This document shows, in pieces, positions 1 to 10,715 of a stretch of 64,000 bases of DNA. The stretch covers positions 250,323,199-250,387,198 of the forward strand of contig JARYHS010009186.1 of the NCBI GenBank assembly GCA_031002005.1, read 5' to 3'. Each line of letters begins with the position of its first letter. Positions within the stretch are counted from its first letter, which is position 1. A program made the position numbers and the translations under genes. This DNA comes from Vandiemenella viatica (taxonomy: Eukaryota > Arthropoda > Insecta > Orthoptera > Morabidae). Below the pieces are notes generated by a model. That model saw only the letters and a program-made list of their open reading frames with translations. It made no database searches and had not been told where the DNA came from.

Positions 1-1274
1 AGGGAGGGTGGAAAATGTCGGCCCGGGGCACTTCACCCCGCTCGACGACAATTGATTACTGTCCAACGACACAATTAGAAGAAACTAAGCGCATCAAAAT
101 TTTTTAGAATCTCTCTAGATGATTATCGTTACTAGAGTATTCAGTATGCAACGGGTTTTAATACTGCACAAAAGACTAAATTGCCTTAAAAATGGGCCAT
201 ATTACTCGACGCTTCAAATTGCTATGCACAGCAGGGCCGGCGGATTGTGTTAGACTCCACATGGGTAGTCACACAAAGGAGGGTCCCCCCCCCCCCCCTA
301 AATGTGTTTTGGCTATCTTGTATAAAAACATTTAATAATAATAGTAATAATCATGTAAACAAATTCGTGATAGAAATACATTTAAAAAAATTGTCATATA
401 ATTCATTCAACATTTTATATTTTTAAATGAGCAATTCTTGTTTATATATATATATATATATATTTCGGAAACTGTAGCATAACAGATAGTATAATGACAT
501 CTTTGAAGTATAAGTTCCATGGCACGGGCCTATCAATACTCTCTTTTAAAAAGGGTTTCCATAGCAACAGGAATACAGAGATTAACTAGGAGATTGCCTA
601 GGTCAGCGCTAAGGAGAACTTGCAGGAAGAAGTCCGATTATGTATTTAAGAACGATGTATTTAATGTAATAAAAAAGAGTGATTTAAATTGTGCAGAATA
701 ACGGCTAACAGATTTATTATTTACTATAGCCGCACAAAAGGCATATTACGATAAATCAATATAAAGATAAAGCATAAAATATAATCACATCGTAAATGCA
801 ACACGGTACCTTTTCTTAATGATAAAACATTGATCATTTAAGAAATGCTACAAAACGGTTCTAAGTTTCTGTTTGGTTACAACAAGGAACTCTTATATGT
901 TTATACAAACAGTTCTTGTATATGTACTACCTGGTCCATGTGAAGATTTCGCACAGTATCGTGCTCAGTCATGGAATGATAATATAATAATGAGGAAATA
1001 GGTAAATGCAAGTATATTTATTAATGGAAAGTATTTTATTTTGAAGAGTAGTAATAAATATTAGTCTTATTGTAAAAAGTCGTTATCATTAAATGTTATA
1101 TGTTCAATTGTAAAACATTTAGAAAGTATATATTTAAAAAATAGATATTGGCTTTGCTGATGTGAATTTTTTCAAACTTCTTTACTTTACATAACTTCTT
1201 TGAATACAATATTAGAAGTTATAATGTTACCGTTTGCTTTTTTACCGTACGGATCTTTAACATAAATATAAGTT
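1..1274. other. AT-rich non-coding DNA with small repeats
   Basis: No gene is supported. The stretch holds a 14-base C run (285-298), a (TA)n run (442-463), and two short pieces (about 421-480 and 850-910) that resemble the dispersed family R repeat seen better at 1725-1972 and 56840-57680, for example the shared phrase GAGCAATTCTTGT. The 60-codon frame at 519-701 has no recognisable motif and is treated as chance. Confidence 0.6.
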
Positions 1275-1690
1275 TTAATTGAACCTACGAACGGGTGAAA
1301 AAGCACGTACAGGTGACCATAGGAAAAAACCAGGTTCTGGTGAATACGATCCTGTACTTTGAAGCGTCTGACCTTGTGCTTTATTAACAGTCATCGCGAA
1401 GGCTTCTTTTATTGGGAATTGTTTTCTTATCAATTGGAAAGGCATGGTTGAATCGGAAGAAGTGAGGTTAATGCGAGGTATGTGCATAGTTTTTATCGGA
1501 ATGAATAAATTTATCACTGACGATGTATTCGTCTAAATTAATTACCATTAATTTTGCACCGTTAATTAATCCCTGATTAGTATTAACATAATAATAGGAA
1601 TTTTCTTTAAAAGCAATTTATGAGATGGTAAACAGGATGATCTCGGAAATGGTTCTAGCGATTTGGAAGAAATTTCACACGTAGGTAACG
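1275..1690 (-). pseudogene. Decayed Helitron Pif1-like helicase, C-terminal part
   Basis: Read on the minus strand this region gives, in three different frames, the conserved end of the Helitron Rep/Helicase protein: LPSHKLLLKK, then INGAKLMVINL, then MHIPRINL, MPFQLIRKQFPIK and FAMTVNKAQGQTL, followed by a broken GFFLWSPVRAFSPVRR segment. The order and spacing match helicase motifs V and VI of Helitron proteins, which resemble Pif1 (established knowledge). The frame changes between the blocks show at least two indels, so it is not functional. The N-terminal Rep nuclease is not visible nearby. No Helitron 3' hairpin with CTAG was found just downstream (to the left). A domesticated cellular Pif1 gene is less likely because the motif wording is that of Helitrons. 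The family call is confident; the boundaries are approximate. Confidence 0.8.
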
Positions 1691-1724
1691 TTTTGACTTT
1701 CAAGTTTGTGACACGATTTTACCA

Positions 1725-1972
1725 AAAAAGAGCAATTTTTGTATTTCGTGTCTCGCAAACGGCTCGTAACTGATTTCGTAGAAGTTTCAGGCACCAGTAG
1801 GCCTACCGATATTTGTTAAGCTTGTTTTTGGTCAAAAAAAGGAATTGTACAGTTCAAAATGCCTAGGAAGCCTTCTAGAAAAACGTGTAGACTTTAATCA
1901 AATTTCACGCAAAATCTTACATGTTGGACAGAAATCGAAAGATGCCGAACAAAGATCGGTAACCCATATAAT
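1725..1972 (+). repeat. Dispersed repeat family R, copy 1
   Basis: This stretch aligns by eye with 57420-57680: both carry GTAGAAGTTTCAGG-like text, the phrase TCAAAATGYCTAGGAAGCC, a short potential start (MPRKPSRK / MSRKPSRK) and a GCCGARCRAAGATCGGT block. Family R is unclassified. The short shared frame may be the start of a transposon protein, but it breaks in both copies. Confidence 0.7.
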
Positions 1973-2647
1973 ATATTTTAATTGTGCACAAAAATTCACT
2001 ATTATTATTTAAATTTATTATTACTCAGTATTAATTACGCAATATAAAAACTGCACTGCGTTTTGAATTTTTGAAAATGAGCTGATTCCACAATTTTCCC
2101 CAATACAGTTCATGTGTCAGGTTACTGTTTACATGAAACATTGCAATTTTATTGAGTCTGTCTTGCAACATTATCGTTCAGGGGCAATAGGACGACCCAG
2201 GAATCGTTCTCTGGACCGTTTGTACAGTCATTTCTTTTGATGCACATCGCATGTTGGGTCGCTCTCCAGTTCCGGGTGGGTAATGCCATACCTATATTAT
2301 TCGCTGGCCGTGATGCATAATGGCCTCTGGGAGATAGGCAAGTAACGATTGCTCATTTAAAATCACTCGTTTAAGAACGTCCGTTTACAATGACTCGATG
2401 TTTTCTAGTTACGTAGTTACAACCCTAATCTAGTCTGTTAGTTGGCAGCCCTGCTTTTTAATCCCAAGGGTGGAGGTGTTGTAATAAGTCAGTAATCGTA
2501 GTGCAACAAGTGAGACTTCCACTGATATTCGTGTCTGGCTCTAATTTTTCTCTGTTCTCGCTATCTGCCTAATGCTTGGCGCAGGTCCAGTAACCATAGC
2601 AGGAGAAAGCAATGACGGGATGTGATTTACCGGCCTGGTATCGATCC
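1973..2647. other. Non-coding, nothing recognised
   Basis: No coding frame, RNA gene or repeat was recognised in this interval. A local stretch around 2200-2340 is somewhat richer in GC than its surroundings but shows no motif. Confidence 0.5.
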
Positions 2648-2800
2648 TCTCATTTCGGTTTTCTACAGTTTCCAAAACCTCTTCAGGAGAAACTTAGAAT
2701 GGTTCCCATAACTGTCCAAGACCGAATGACTTTTTCCATTCCTTGTTCTCCATTCTCTTCAGGCTCTAATTACCTTGACATCAACGAGCTGTAAAATTTT
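2648..2800 (+). mobile_element. SINE family A, tail fragment
   Basis: The order of phrases (TTTCCAAAACCTCTTCAGG, GGTTCCCATAA, CCATTCCTTGTTCTCC, CTAATTACCTTGACATC) is that of the body and tail of the family A SINE seen complete at 22076-22313. The tRNA-like head is missing and the copy is strongly diverged. Confidence 0.6.
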
Positions 2801-3029
2801 AGTCAAAACAGGTAGGTGATTGACGGGTATGAAACCTATTAAAAATGATTTCGAAAAATTAGTTACGCTTCACCGAGTCTCAACGTTAAAAACAAAAGAC
2901 TTACTTCTCTCCTAAATTTTGCTTTCCTTGTTTGATAATTAATGAACTTATGGCATCCTACACTTAAAACGCGACATTGTCTGCTCATCAAGTTGTTTCT
3001 AAACATCTTCAAATTGCCGATGCCTGATT

Positions 3030-3275
3030 TTTTAATTTTTTTTTTCAATTTAAGACTATACGCTCCGTCGACATCGAGGTCATTAGAGGCGGGAAATGAC
3101 TGGGGGACTGGAATCGGGAAGGAATTCGGCCATGGCATTTTAAGGAACCATCCCGCTATACGCCTAGTGCGATTTCCAGAAACCATGGAAAACCTAAATC
3201 TGGATGAACAGACGGGGTTCGAACCAACGTCCTCCCGAATGCGATGCAAGAGTGTTACCGCTCACCAACCACGCT
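3030..3275 (-). mobile_element. SINE family A, nearly full length
   Basis: On the minus strand it begins with a tRNA-like head: an A-box-like segment (TTGGTGAGCGGTAACAC) and a good B box (GGTTCGAACCC), then the family body (GATTTAGGTTTTCCATGG, GGCCGAATTCCTTCCCG, CTAATGACCTCGATGTCG) and an A-rich tail, seen as T-rich sequence at 3030-3045. The A and B boxes are the internal Pol III promoter of such SINEs. It is a retroposon, not a functional tRNA gene, because the cloverleaf cannot be completed and the same head occurs many times in the window. Confidence 0.85.
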
Positions 3276-3704
3276 TTGTATATAAACTGCAAATTTCTGT
3301 CCTGGCGCCCTGGGGAACTCTGGTTCCAGTCCGACCATCAAGATTTGTGACGATCACATATATATTACAGATTATTCCATGGGAGGCAAGCATACTAATA
3401 TAGATTCCTTGAGATTTAATTAAGTTCTTGCTGTCGTTGTTTGAGATGTTGCCGGTTGCCAGGAGTGACATAGTTGAGCGACGTAGTTGAGTCGTTACCT
3501 TACGTTTGTAAATTCAGTATACGAACTGGGAAGTATCACAAGAAGTCCTGTATAAAAGTAACGGTCTTAGTATCAGCTGGTGTTGGTGGAGATTGTTAAA
3601 TTATTAACTCATTGAAATAAAAGTTATTACCAGAACAATCAATGGCTTGTGGATCTGTTCGTAGTTAGATGCTATTTATGAAAACAAGCTAAAGAAGAAT
3701 GGGC
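3276..3704. other. Non-coding spacer between SINE and LINE X
   Basis: No gene or repeat was recognised. The open frames crossing the SINE boundary here are read-through of SINE sequence. Confidence 0.5.
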
Positions 3705-4735
3705 GACCGTGTTTGAAGATAATAAAATTATTTTCCAAACAAGATTACATAAATCAGAGGCACCAGGCTTAAACGACAAATCTAAGCAAGAATATTTTAA
3801 ACACAGATTGCAACTTCCTTTATCGAATTCACTCAAGTTGATTTTCCGGTTCGTTCCTAGCGTAGGACTCGGAGTGGGAGAAGGAACAGTAACGGAAGTA
3901 TCTCAGTAGGAAATACAGGTTCAGAAGAGGTGGAAGTGAATATGGGAGTGCCACAGGTAGCATACGAGTAGAATACCTAACTGGGTAGGTCAACATGGAA
4001 TAAAAGATAAATAGGAAGATGAGTCAACTTATTACGTACGCAGATAAAAAAAAACCTAAAGTTTGTTTTTGTTTGTGATTATAGGTAGGGGCAAAATTGC
4101 TTGTTGAAGGCTTGAAGTGTAAGTATCTTGGTACAACGTTTGATAACAAACTCATCTAAGAAGGACATATTTGGCAGGTGACAGAAAAAAAATTACAAAA
4201 TCCCTCATTTTCTGGAAATGCTGTTTTACAGAGAAATGGGGGAATTGGGTTGCATAACTTTGATCGGATATCAAATATTGGAGTTGGAGGGCGTGTAAAG
4301 GAGAGTATCTAGACGTGTTTGTAGAAATTACCGCAGGACACAGTTAGTTGCTGGTGTAGGAGCTGGATTGGGAGTCATTGGAGGACTGGAGGAGGGTGAA
4401 GAGTATGCTGGGAGTTTACAAGGCGTACGTTGCTGATGGGGCTTAGAAGGAATTTGGTCGAAGAATGTTGAATAAGAAAGGAAAAGGGGAGTGGGAAAAT
4501 TCTCTTTTGCGGTTAATGGTGTCAGGGATTGGAATAAATTATAAAAGGAATTGACGGATAATTTAACAAAACCGCTGGAGGAATTTAAAATTCATAAATG
4601 TCAAAAGTAGATGGGTGAATGGATTTAAACCTCAAAGCAAATAAAATAAAATAAAGGTGTATAACAAAGTAGGTGTAATTATATGACTCGGGAAATTGCC
4701 ACTGGAGCATTGGCTCGATCGCAATTCAATTTTAG
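3705..4735 (+). pseudogene. LINE family X reverse transcriptase remnant (CR1-group-like)
   Basis: This is a badly frameshifted copy of the LINE preserved better at 38285-39690. Recognisable pieces in order are a YLGTTFDNKL-like segment near 4115-4160, a RRTQLVAGV / GVIGGLEEGEEYAGSLQ segment that corresponds to VTDMIKELEWDSLEDRRR (about 4320-4430), and a VRDWNKL...NNLTKPLEEFKIHKCQK segment (about 4525-4610), then the family 3' end GGGAAATTGCCACTGGAGC near 4690. Such C-terminal text is typical of CR1-type non-LTR retrotransposons of arthropods. The RT active site is not intact. Boundaries are approximate. Confidence 0.7.
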
Positions 4736-6485
4736 CAATTTGCAATTTTCAATTTGCGAGTAACATTAGCTTCTGTTCATCCCACCATCACGCAATGCTC
4801 TGAGTGCAGTACTGAAGTCATATCAAGGTCGACAATAGAGAGGGCTCCGACACACGCGCGACTTACTGTGCCGGGGTGAACGACCGATAAAACGGCGAGA
4901 ATTAGAAAAATTTTGCGATTCAGCTTAGTTCGGAGTAAACAGCAGATAAGGCGTTAATAGCAGCACACCAGCCTTGAACTTGCAGCTATAGACTGCGCAC
5001 TAGGGGAGTCACCTCCACTACAGGAAGCTCTAGAGTACGAAACTTAGGTAATTACTGGCACCACTGACAATGTCGGAAACCCAGGTCACGAGAGAGAAAA
5101 TTAGCTGGGCTCAGGAGGTTTAGCGAACGAAAGCGGGCACCCAAATATAACTAGTCATAAGCGCTCACTAGTGGGCTAGAATCAATAATGATATTACCGT
5201 TGCTAACGGTCTCCACAGAGTTAACAGCGCTCTCTTTATGTCCTGCTTCCATCAAGATTTCGATTCAATAGCTGCAGCCTTTACCAAAATAAATAGAACG
5301 ACTACAATAAGAATTTCATTAAAATGTATTCATATTAGAATTACGGACAGCTGGGGGAAACATGACTGCACTCCTAATGCCATTGTAGTATCGAAACTGA
5401 TTCACAAATTTGTCTGAAACTGGGTTGCTATATTTGGTATAGAGTTATTTAAAGTCTTTAAGCTAATTCTCTGTGACTATGACCGCTGGGGAAGGAAATT
5501 AACCATCAAGCGGATTTTTTTATTTTATTTTTTTGTAATAATTATAAGAGAGTTTTTAAACTATCAGCAAAATAAATGACGAATAAATGAAACAAGGTTT
5601 GGCTGCAATTTTTAAAAAATGTGTCTTCATGCCACAATTGAAATAATGAGCTGAAAGCGCTATAGTGCTTAAATGGAAATGAGTGGAATTTCGTGTACAA
5701 AGTATTGTGATAATAGCTGGGTGATTACGCTTTTTAAAGTTCATAAGGGTAAAAACGATACAACTGACTGCTAATAATTCACGCGAAACAAAATTCTTCT
5801 GTAATCTTACCCATATTACTGTAATTCTTAGTTATGTTTTGTGAGCAACGTTCATGGTTTTCAAATTTTCACTGGTCTTTTGTTCCTGTGACAGCCCTGC
5901 GTTCGGTTCGTTGAAATTAATTAAGAATTTGGTGGTAGCATGTGTGAATGCACTATCCCGGATTTTTCCTGGAATGATTTCAAAAAACTATAGAAGAGTG
6001 AAACCCGGATGGGCTTAGAATCGCAATCGGTTAAAGGCCAGAACACTCTTCGGAGCAACAAATATTATTTTTAGGTGATCTAAGCACGAAATGACATAAA
6101 CTGGAAGAAATAAAGAAGCTAAAAATGTTGGGGAGAAGTGAGAACTCGAGATGTGAGGCTAACAACCACATACACTAACTTCAAAAATTACGATTTACAC
6201 TATTTGGTCCCTTTCTCCTGTGTTTAATCCACTTCCGGTTACGTCCTGGAAAGGAATCTCAAATACGGAAACCGAAAAACAGGGGTTGGACCATGCATTA
6301 GATTTTTGTTGAACTAAATGTTCCTCCAATTATTTTTTAGTTATTGAAAGGAAAATTCCATCATATATTTAACTGCAAGGATAAATTAACAACATGGAAT
6401 AACTTTTCATGCCTGTAATCACATATTTTCAATTCGCTGGATTAAATCAGTTTATGGACCAACTACTTTAATCAGTCTTGGTTTA
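4736..6485. other. Non-coding, nothing recognised
   Basis: About 1.75 kb without a supportable gene. No long open frame, RNA gene or known repeat was recognised; the 62-codon frame at 5556-5744 on the minus strand has no motif. Confidence 0.5.
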
Positions 6486-7764
6486 TCGTTATATATATAT
6501 TACTTCTGTCTGTGTGTATGCCACTGAACTCTTCCTGAACAGCTGGACTGATTTTTATGAAATATTGTGTGTGTTATTAAGTTGATTCGATAATGGTTTA
6601 GATTCACAATTTGTTTGGCATGAGCCCACCCCTCTCCCCTTTTACCCCCTCCCCTCCTAATTTCCAATGATCGTTATAGAAACCTACAGTTTTTATCAGA
6701 TTTCGATAAAATTTTGCATACGTATACTCTAAAGCAAGAAGGAAAATACTGTCTACAATTAGTTTACAAAAACCAACCCCTCTCCCCCTTTTCCAGCCCC
6801 TTAATTTTTTCAATGTTTTTACACAAAGCTACAGTCGACACCGTTTTACTGATCACCATGAAAGTTGACACATCTATGTATTTTTTCGTGGAGAAGGTTT
6901 CTGAACAAAAAATTTCCAAAACCCTAACCTCTTTCCCTATACACCCCTTCATTTTTAAGCAAACCCATAGTTTTTATCCCAGTTCGATGGAACTTTGCAC
7001 ATATATGCTTTAAAACAAAGAGAAAAATACTGCCCACATTAGTTTTACAAAAACCTACTTTCTCACTTTACATCCGTTAATTATTGTCAATATTCTTTAT
7101 ACATACAAGGCTACAGTTTCTATCCAATTTTGAAGGAATTTTGCACACGTATACTTTAAAACAAGCAGAGAAATACTGTCTACATTAGGTTTAAAAAAGA
7201 CCATTACCACTTTCCCCCTTTACCCCGCACCCCTTTTAATTTCCAGGTTCTTTATAGAAACCCACAGTTTTAAATACTGTCAAAATAAATTCAAATTTTT
7301 AAGTTTCACCAGAACATTCATAAAAAGTGTGTCCTAATGTTTTAACATGTACATCAGATTTTAGCTTCGATCCCAAGCTTAAACATTGTGAAAACTCTTC
7401 AAAAATTCTTATTTTCTGCATGATGCTGAAATGAACGGATATATTCCAGATACAGATTTATGTATGTGGAATGTGTTAATGCGCGGATGATAGATGTTTT
7501 GACTATTGAGCAGTAACTTTAACAGATGATATGGTTAGGTTGAAATGCAGCCTGGACCAAAATGTAAACTGATAGTCCGTATAACAGCATCCAATTGACC
7601 CCGTTCTGGGAATTGTTTGGGTATGTTAATGTTTAGTTTACTTCTAAAAATGGCTGGTGCGAAATTAATGAAACTTGGTACACATGATTCACATCGGAAA
7701 TATAAAATTAGTGCACAGGTAAATCAATACCGATTAGACCGGGAAACGTCGGGTACTCTGCTAG
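6486..7764 (+). mobile_element. Non-autonomous Helitron
   Basis: The left end reads A|TCGTTATATATATA followed by a CTGTCTGTGTG stretch, and the right end reads GACCGGGAAACGTCGGG, then TACTCTGCTAG|T. A 5' TC, a short GC-rich hairpin about ten bases before a terminal CTAG, and insertion between A and T without target duplication are the standard Helitron hallmarks. No Rep/helicase frame lies inside, so it would depend on a partner in trans; the helicase relic at 1275-1690 shows that such partners existed in this genome. The middle is filled by a tandem repeat of about 145 bp. The 3' end is well supported; the 5' end is inferred from the start pattern. Confidence 0.75.
6683..7265 (+). repeat. 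Tandem repeat of about 145 bp inside Helitron, ~4 units
   Basis: Units start near 6683, 6824, 6963, 7108 and (partial) 7259. Each carries AAACCYACAGTTTTTATC, then a GATGRAATTTTGCACA-like segment, ACTTTAAAACAAG, a GAAAAATACTGTCTACATTAG segment and a C-rich CCCCTCTCCCCCTTT segment. A single related unit lies at 32690-32800. Such minisatellites within Helitrons are common. Confidence 0.8.
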
Positions 7765-9109
7765 TCATTCTATAAATTCTGTCCTTCAACTCCGCTCTAA
7801 TAATCTTACGTTGCTCTTTTGTATAGTAACCAGAGAGTCTCTGCTAGCACCCAGAGAGTTTATTCTGTACAACGTTTTTTCGGGCTTCTCCGTTTATAGC
7901 AAAAAAAAAAATCCAAATAACCAAGAAATTATCATAAACATTTTAATAAAGAATAGGGCAGGATATATCCATTACCTCAAACCATGGCGATAGCTGATTC
8001 CTTTCCGTTTCTTACCCACAATCCTGTTAATCACGTTGTCGTCGGCGAGACATGAAAATAGATTAGCTTTTTTAAAAAAGTGCTTACGTCTGTATTTTAG
8101 CTCGATTTTGGGAAGGGACAAACGGATATAACCCCATATATTAACATGTTTGTTTATTTCTGCTCTTTAAAGTAAATAAATGCGGAGCAAGAAATTGAAA
8201 ATACAGAATAATGCGTTAGTAGTTTCAACCTTTTTTGACTAGGGAGATGTTTACATTGTCGTATTCGGGTTTAATATTTTCGTCATCCATACTGAAACAA
8301 AAGCTTATATATTACTAACGTCAACAGCGGAAAATGCGCTTCTTTCTTTTTTTTTTTTTTTTTAAACTAAACGTTAATAGTTGTGTTCAAAGATTGTGAA
8401 AAATAAAAAAGCAACCTGTGATGACATCATCCAATGAGATCGAGGTTTGGTGCCCTTTCCTGCAGTAACCGGTCGTCATTGGCTGCAGATTACAGCTGTG
8501 GTCAAAGTTCCTGCCACCACGGCTTCCTTTTTTAAGGCTTCTTTTTTCTTTTCTTTTATTTCTACCGTTGTACCCGAACTAAAATAGAATTTGCGTCACT
8601 TCTTTTTTATTTTCTAAATGTTAGGTGACCTTCCCTCTTCGCCCATTATATTACTGACACTTAATGTGAATAAAGTCTGTTGAGTTTTTGAACTTTGCGC
8701 TCCCGCAAAATTTTACACATTTATTTCGTCTTTTTCATATATACAGATTTACCTATCACATTTTTCTAATCTCAATGTTCTAATTTATTCTATACTTTTA
8801 TTACACTTCAAAACGCCATCCCATGGTTGACAAACAACGTTACATTATTATTACTAGGTTGTTATGGTTCGTCGATCACGAGGTCATTAATGCCTGAAGA
8901 TCAGGGAACGGAACCAAGGAACCAAACCGGTATTCGTCTGCGGTTGGAACGAATCCGCATTTTTTATAATACCATGCCCATCATCTAATCAAAGATTACG
9001 TCGTCGTAGACACAGCAAACTTAGTTTGTTCTGTATACTGTATCTTTTTCCTTGTTATTGAACCATTTGGTGACATGCCGAGCTCTAGGTGACATATTGT
9101 GGTCAGAAG
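7765..9109. other. Non-coding; possible SINE A relic
   Basis: No gene is supported. Positions 8868-8960 contain CGTCGATCACGAGGTCATTA and GGGAACGGAACCAAGGAACC, which could be a worn minus-strand SINE A tail. The patch 8410-8520 contains two CCAAT or ATTGG motifs and a near-palindromic GATGACATCATC, which is promoter-like but not enough to call a promoter. Confidence 0.4.
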
Positions 9110-9735
9110 TCTTGAATAGTAGTGAAATAATTTCTTGCTGAAGACGCTACGTGTAAATATCTTGGTATAGCATCTCGTATTAAGCTCAACAGAGCAAATG
9201 GAAGGAAGAGATTTCGTAATTCTCCAATTATCGGAGAGGAGATGTATCAGAGAAGAGAGGATTTTAGTTAAAAACCTTTGTTCAGGTGTCAGCTTAAGTA
9301 TTGTGGTGTGGTATAAGACTCACATTAAGGATATTAAATACATGAGGTACAAAGGACGGCAGCTAGAATTGTTTGTGAAAATTTCGGTAAAACTGATATT
9401 GTACACTTGAGAGTGCATAATGAGGACGATGGAGATTGGAAGCAGAATCAGGAATAGTACGTGGCACATGAATACAAGATGCACTAGATTTCAGGTATTT
9501 TGTATGTATCAGGGAGTCAAAGACTGGAATAAAATACAGAGGGGAACGATGAAAAATTTACCGGTAACACTGAAAGAAATTAAAGTAAAAATTTGTAAAC
9601 GTCAGAAATATGTGCATGATGAAATTACTTTCAAGGAACTTAGGATATATGTGTGTATCTTAAATGGGAAAGTAGGTTTGAAGGGAAATTTCCACCTGAG
9701 CAGAATTTGCACAGAAATTAAATAATAATAAAAAA
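9110..9735 (+). pseudogene. LINE family X remnant, C-terminal part and 3' end
   Basis: Frames here read RRCIREERILVKNL and VVWYKTHIK...YKGRQLELFV, matching the KTLVRPLLEYG-VVWDPH-YQI-VQKRAARFV region of family X. These are followed by GVKDWNKIQRGTMKNLPVTLKEIKVKICKRQKY (given here only as landmarks DWNKI and KEIKVKI). The 3' end has the family signature AGGGAAATTTCCACCTGAGC and an A/T-rich tail near 9720. Stops and frameshifts interrupt the frame, so it is inactive. Confidence 0.75.
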
Positions 9736-9744
9736 TAAAAGCTG

Positions 9745-10632
9745 TCAAACGAAGAAAAAGGTTAGGGTTGGAAATGCAATATCAAAAGAAGTGAGTGCCA
9801 CAGGGTATCGTATTGGGACAATTGCTATTCATTATTCTAATGAATGATTGTGTTGATGGTTTACTATCAGAAGTTAGATTGTTTCCAAATGACATAATGT
9901 TATGTAATAGGATCAAAACAATAGAAGACTGTAAACAGCTGAAGCGTGATCTGGATATCTAGCTGGGTGAGTCAACATGGGATGGGCGCTGATGACTCCG
10001 CTATCTATGTGCCCTTAACCCCCCCCCCTCCAAAAAAAACATGTGATGAAGATAAATGTAAAGAAGAGTCACCTTATTAGGTACACACAGATAAAAAGAT
10101 AACGGTTGACTATGATTATAAAGTGGGTAAAGAATTGCTTATTGAAAACTCGAAATGTAAATACCTTGGCATAACATTTGATAACAAATTTAGATGGGAG
10201 TGATGAGAAAATGTAACGGGGAAGTAAGGTAATTTGGTTACAAAACGGTGGTCAGACCATTTCTTGAATTTTGTGGTGCAGAATGGGACCCACATTTTTC
10301 GTACCAAATACAGAAGTTGGGTGTGGGAACACAAACAGTGACCGATCTGATAGAGGAGCTGGAATGGGATTCTTTGGAGGATAGAAAGAGGGCAAAGAGT
10401 GTACTAGGCGTATATCAGAGATGAGTCATGGAAAGATATTTGTGGGAGAATTAAGAGAGGTGCTTGGAAAGGAAGAGATGACCATGACAACAAACTGCCA
10501 CTGGATTTCAGGCACAAGGGTGTGGCAAGATTTCCTTTCGTAGGTAAGGGGTCAGGGATCGGAATAGATTACCAAAGGCAATGATGAATAATTTAGAAAG
10601 TCATTGAAAAAGTAACTAAAATATTACTAGAG
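9745..10632 (+). pseudogene. LINE family X remnant, RT core to C terminus
   Basis: A second copy begins almost directly after the tail of the previous one. It shows GVVLGPLLFIILMNDCV (the GVPQGSVLGPLLF box with its start damaged), a degenerate FADD box (LFPNDIML near 9890), IEDCKQLKRDLDI, KYLGITFDNKFRW (10150-10200), TDLIEELEWDSLEDRKR (10340-10390) and a DWNRL-like end near 10560. Frames are broken and the catalytic box is mutated, so it is dead. A 5'-truncated SINE-like tail interrupts it at 9984-10040. Confidence 0.75.
9984..10040 (+). mobile_element. 5'-truncated SINE-like tail inside LINE X
   Basis: The text GGGCGCTGATGACTCCGCTA...GTGCCCTTAACCCC followed by a C run and A8 interrupts the LINE coding text between ...GTCAACATGG and ATGAAGATAAATG. 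Tails beginning GGGCGCTGATGACC and ending GCGCCCCTTAA are widespread in insect SINEs (from general knowledge). A short ACATG repeat flanks it, a possible TSD. Confidence 0.55.
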
Positions 10633-10694
10633 ACCATAAGTAGTGGAAAAAGAAAGGGAAAAAATGGGTGGGCAGCGAAATTAATTACCAGTGC

Positions 10695-10715
10695 GGGGGG
10701 GGGGGGGGGGGGGGG
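10695..10715 (+). repeat. Homopolymer G21
   Basis: An uninterrupted run of 21 G, followed by AGGG. It is one of three long poly-G tracts in the window and could form a quadruplex, or be a sequencing length artefact. Confidence 0.95.
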
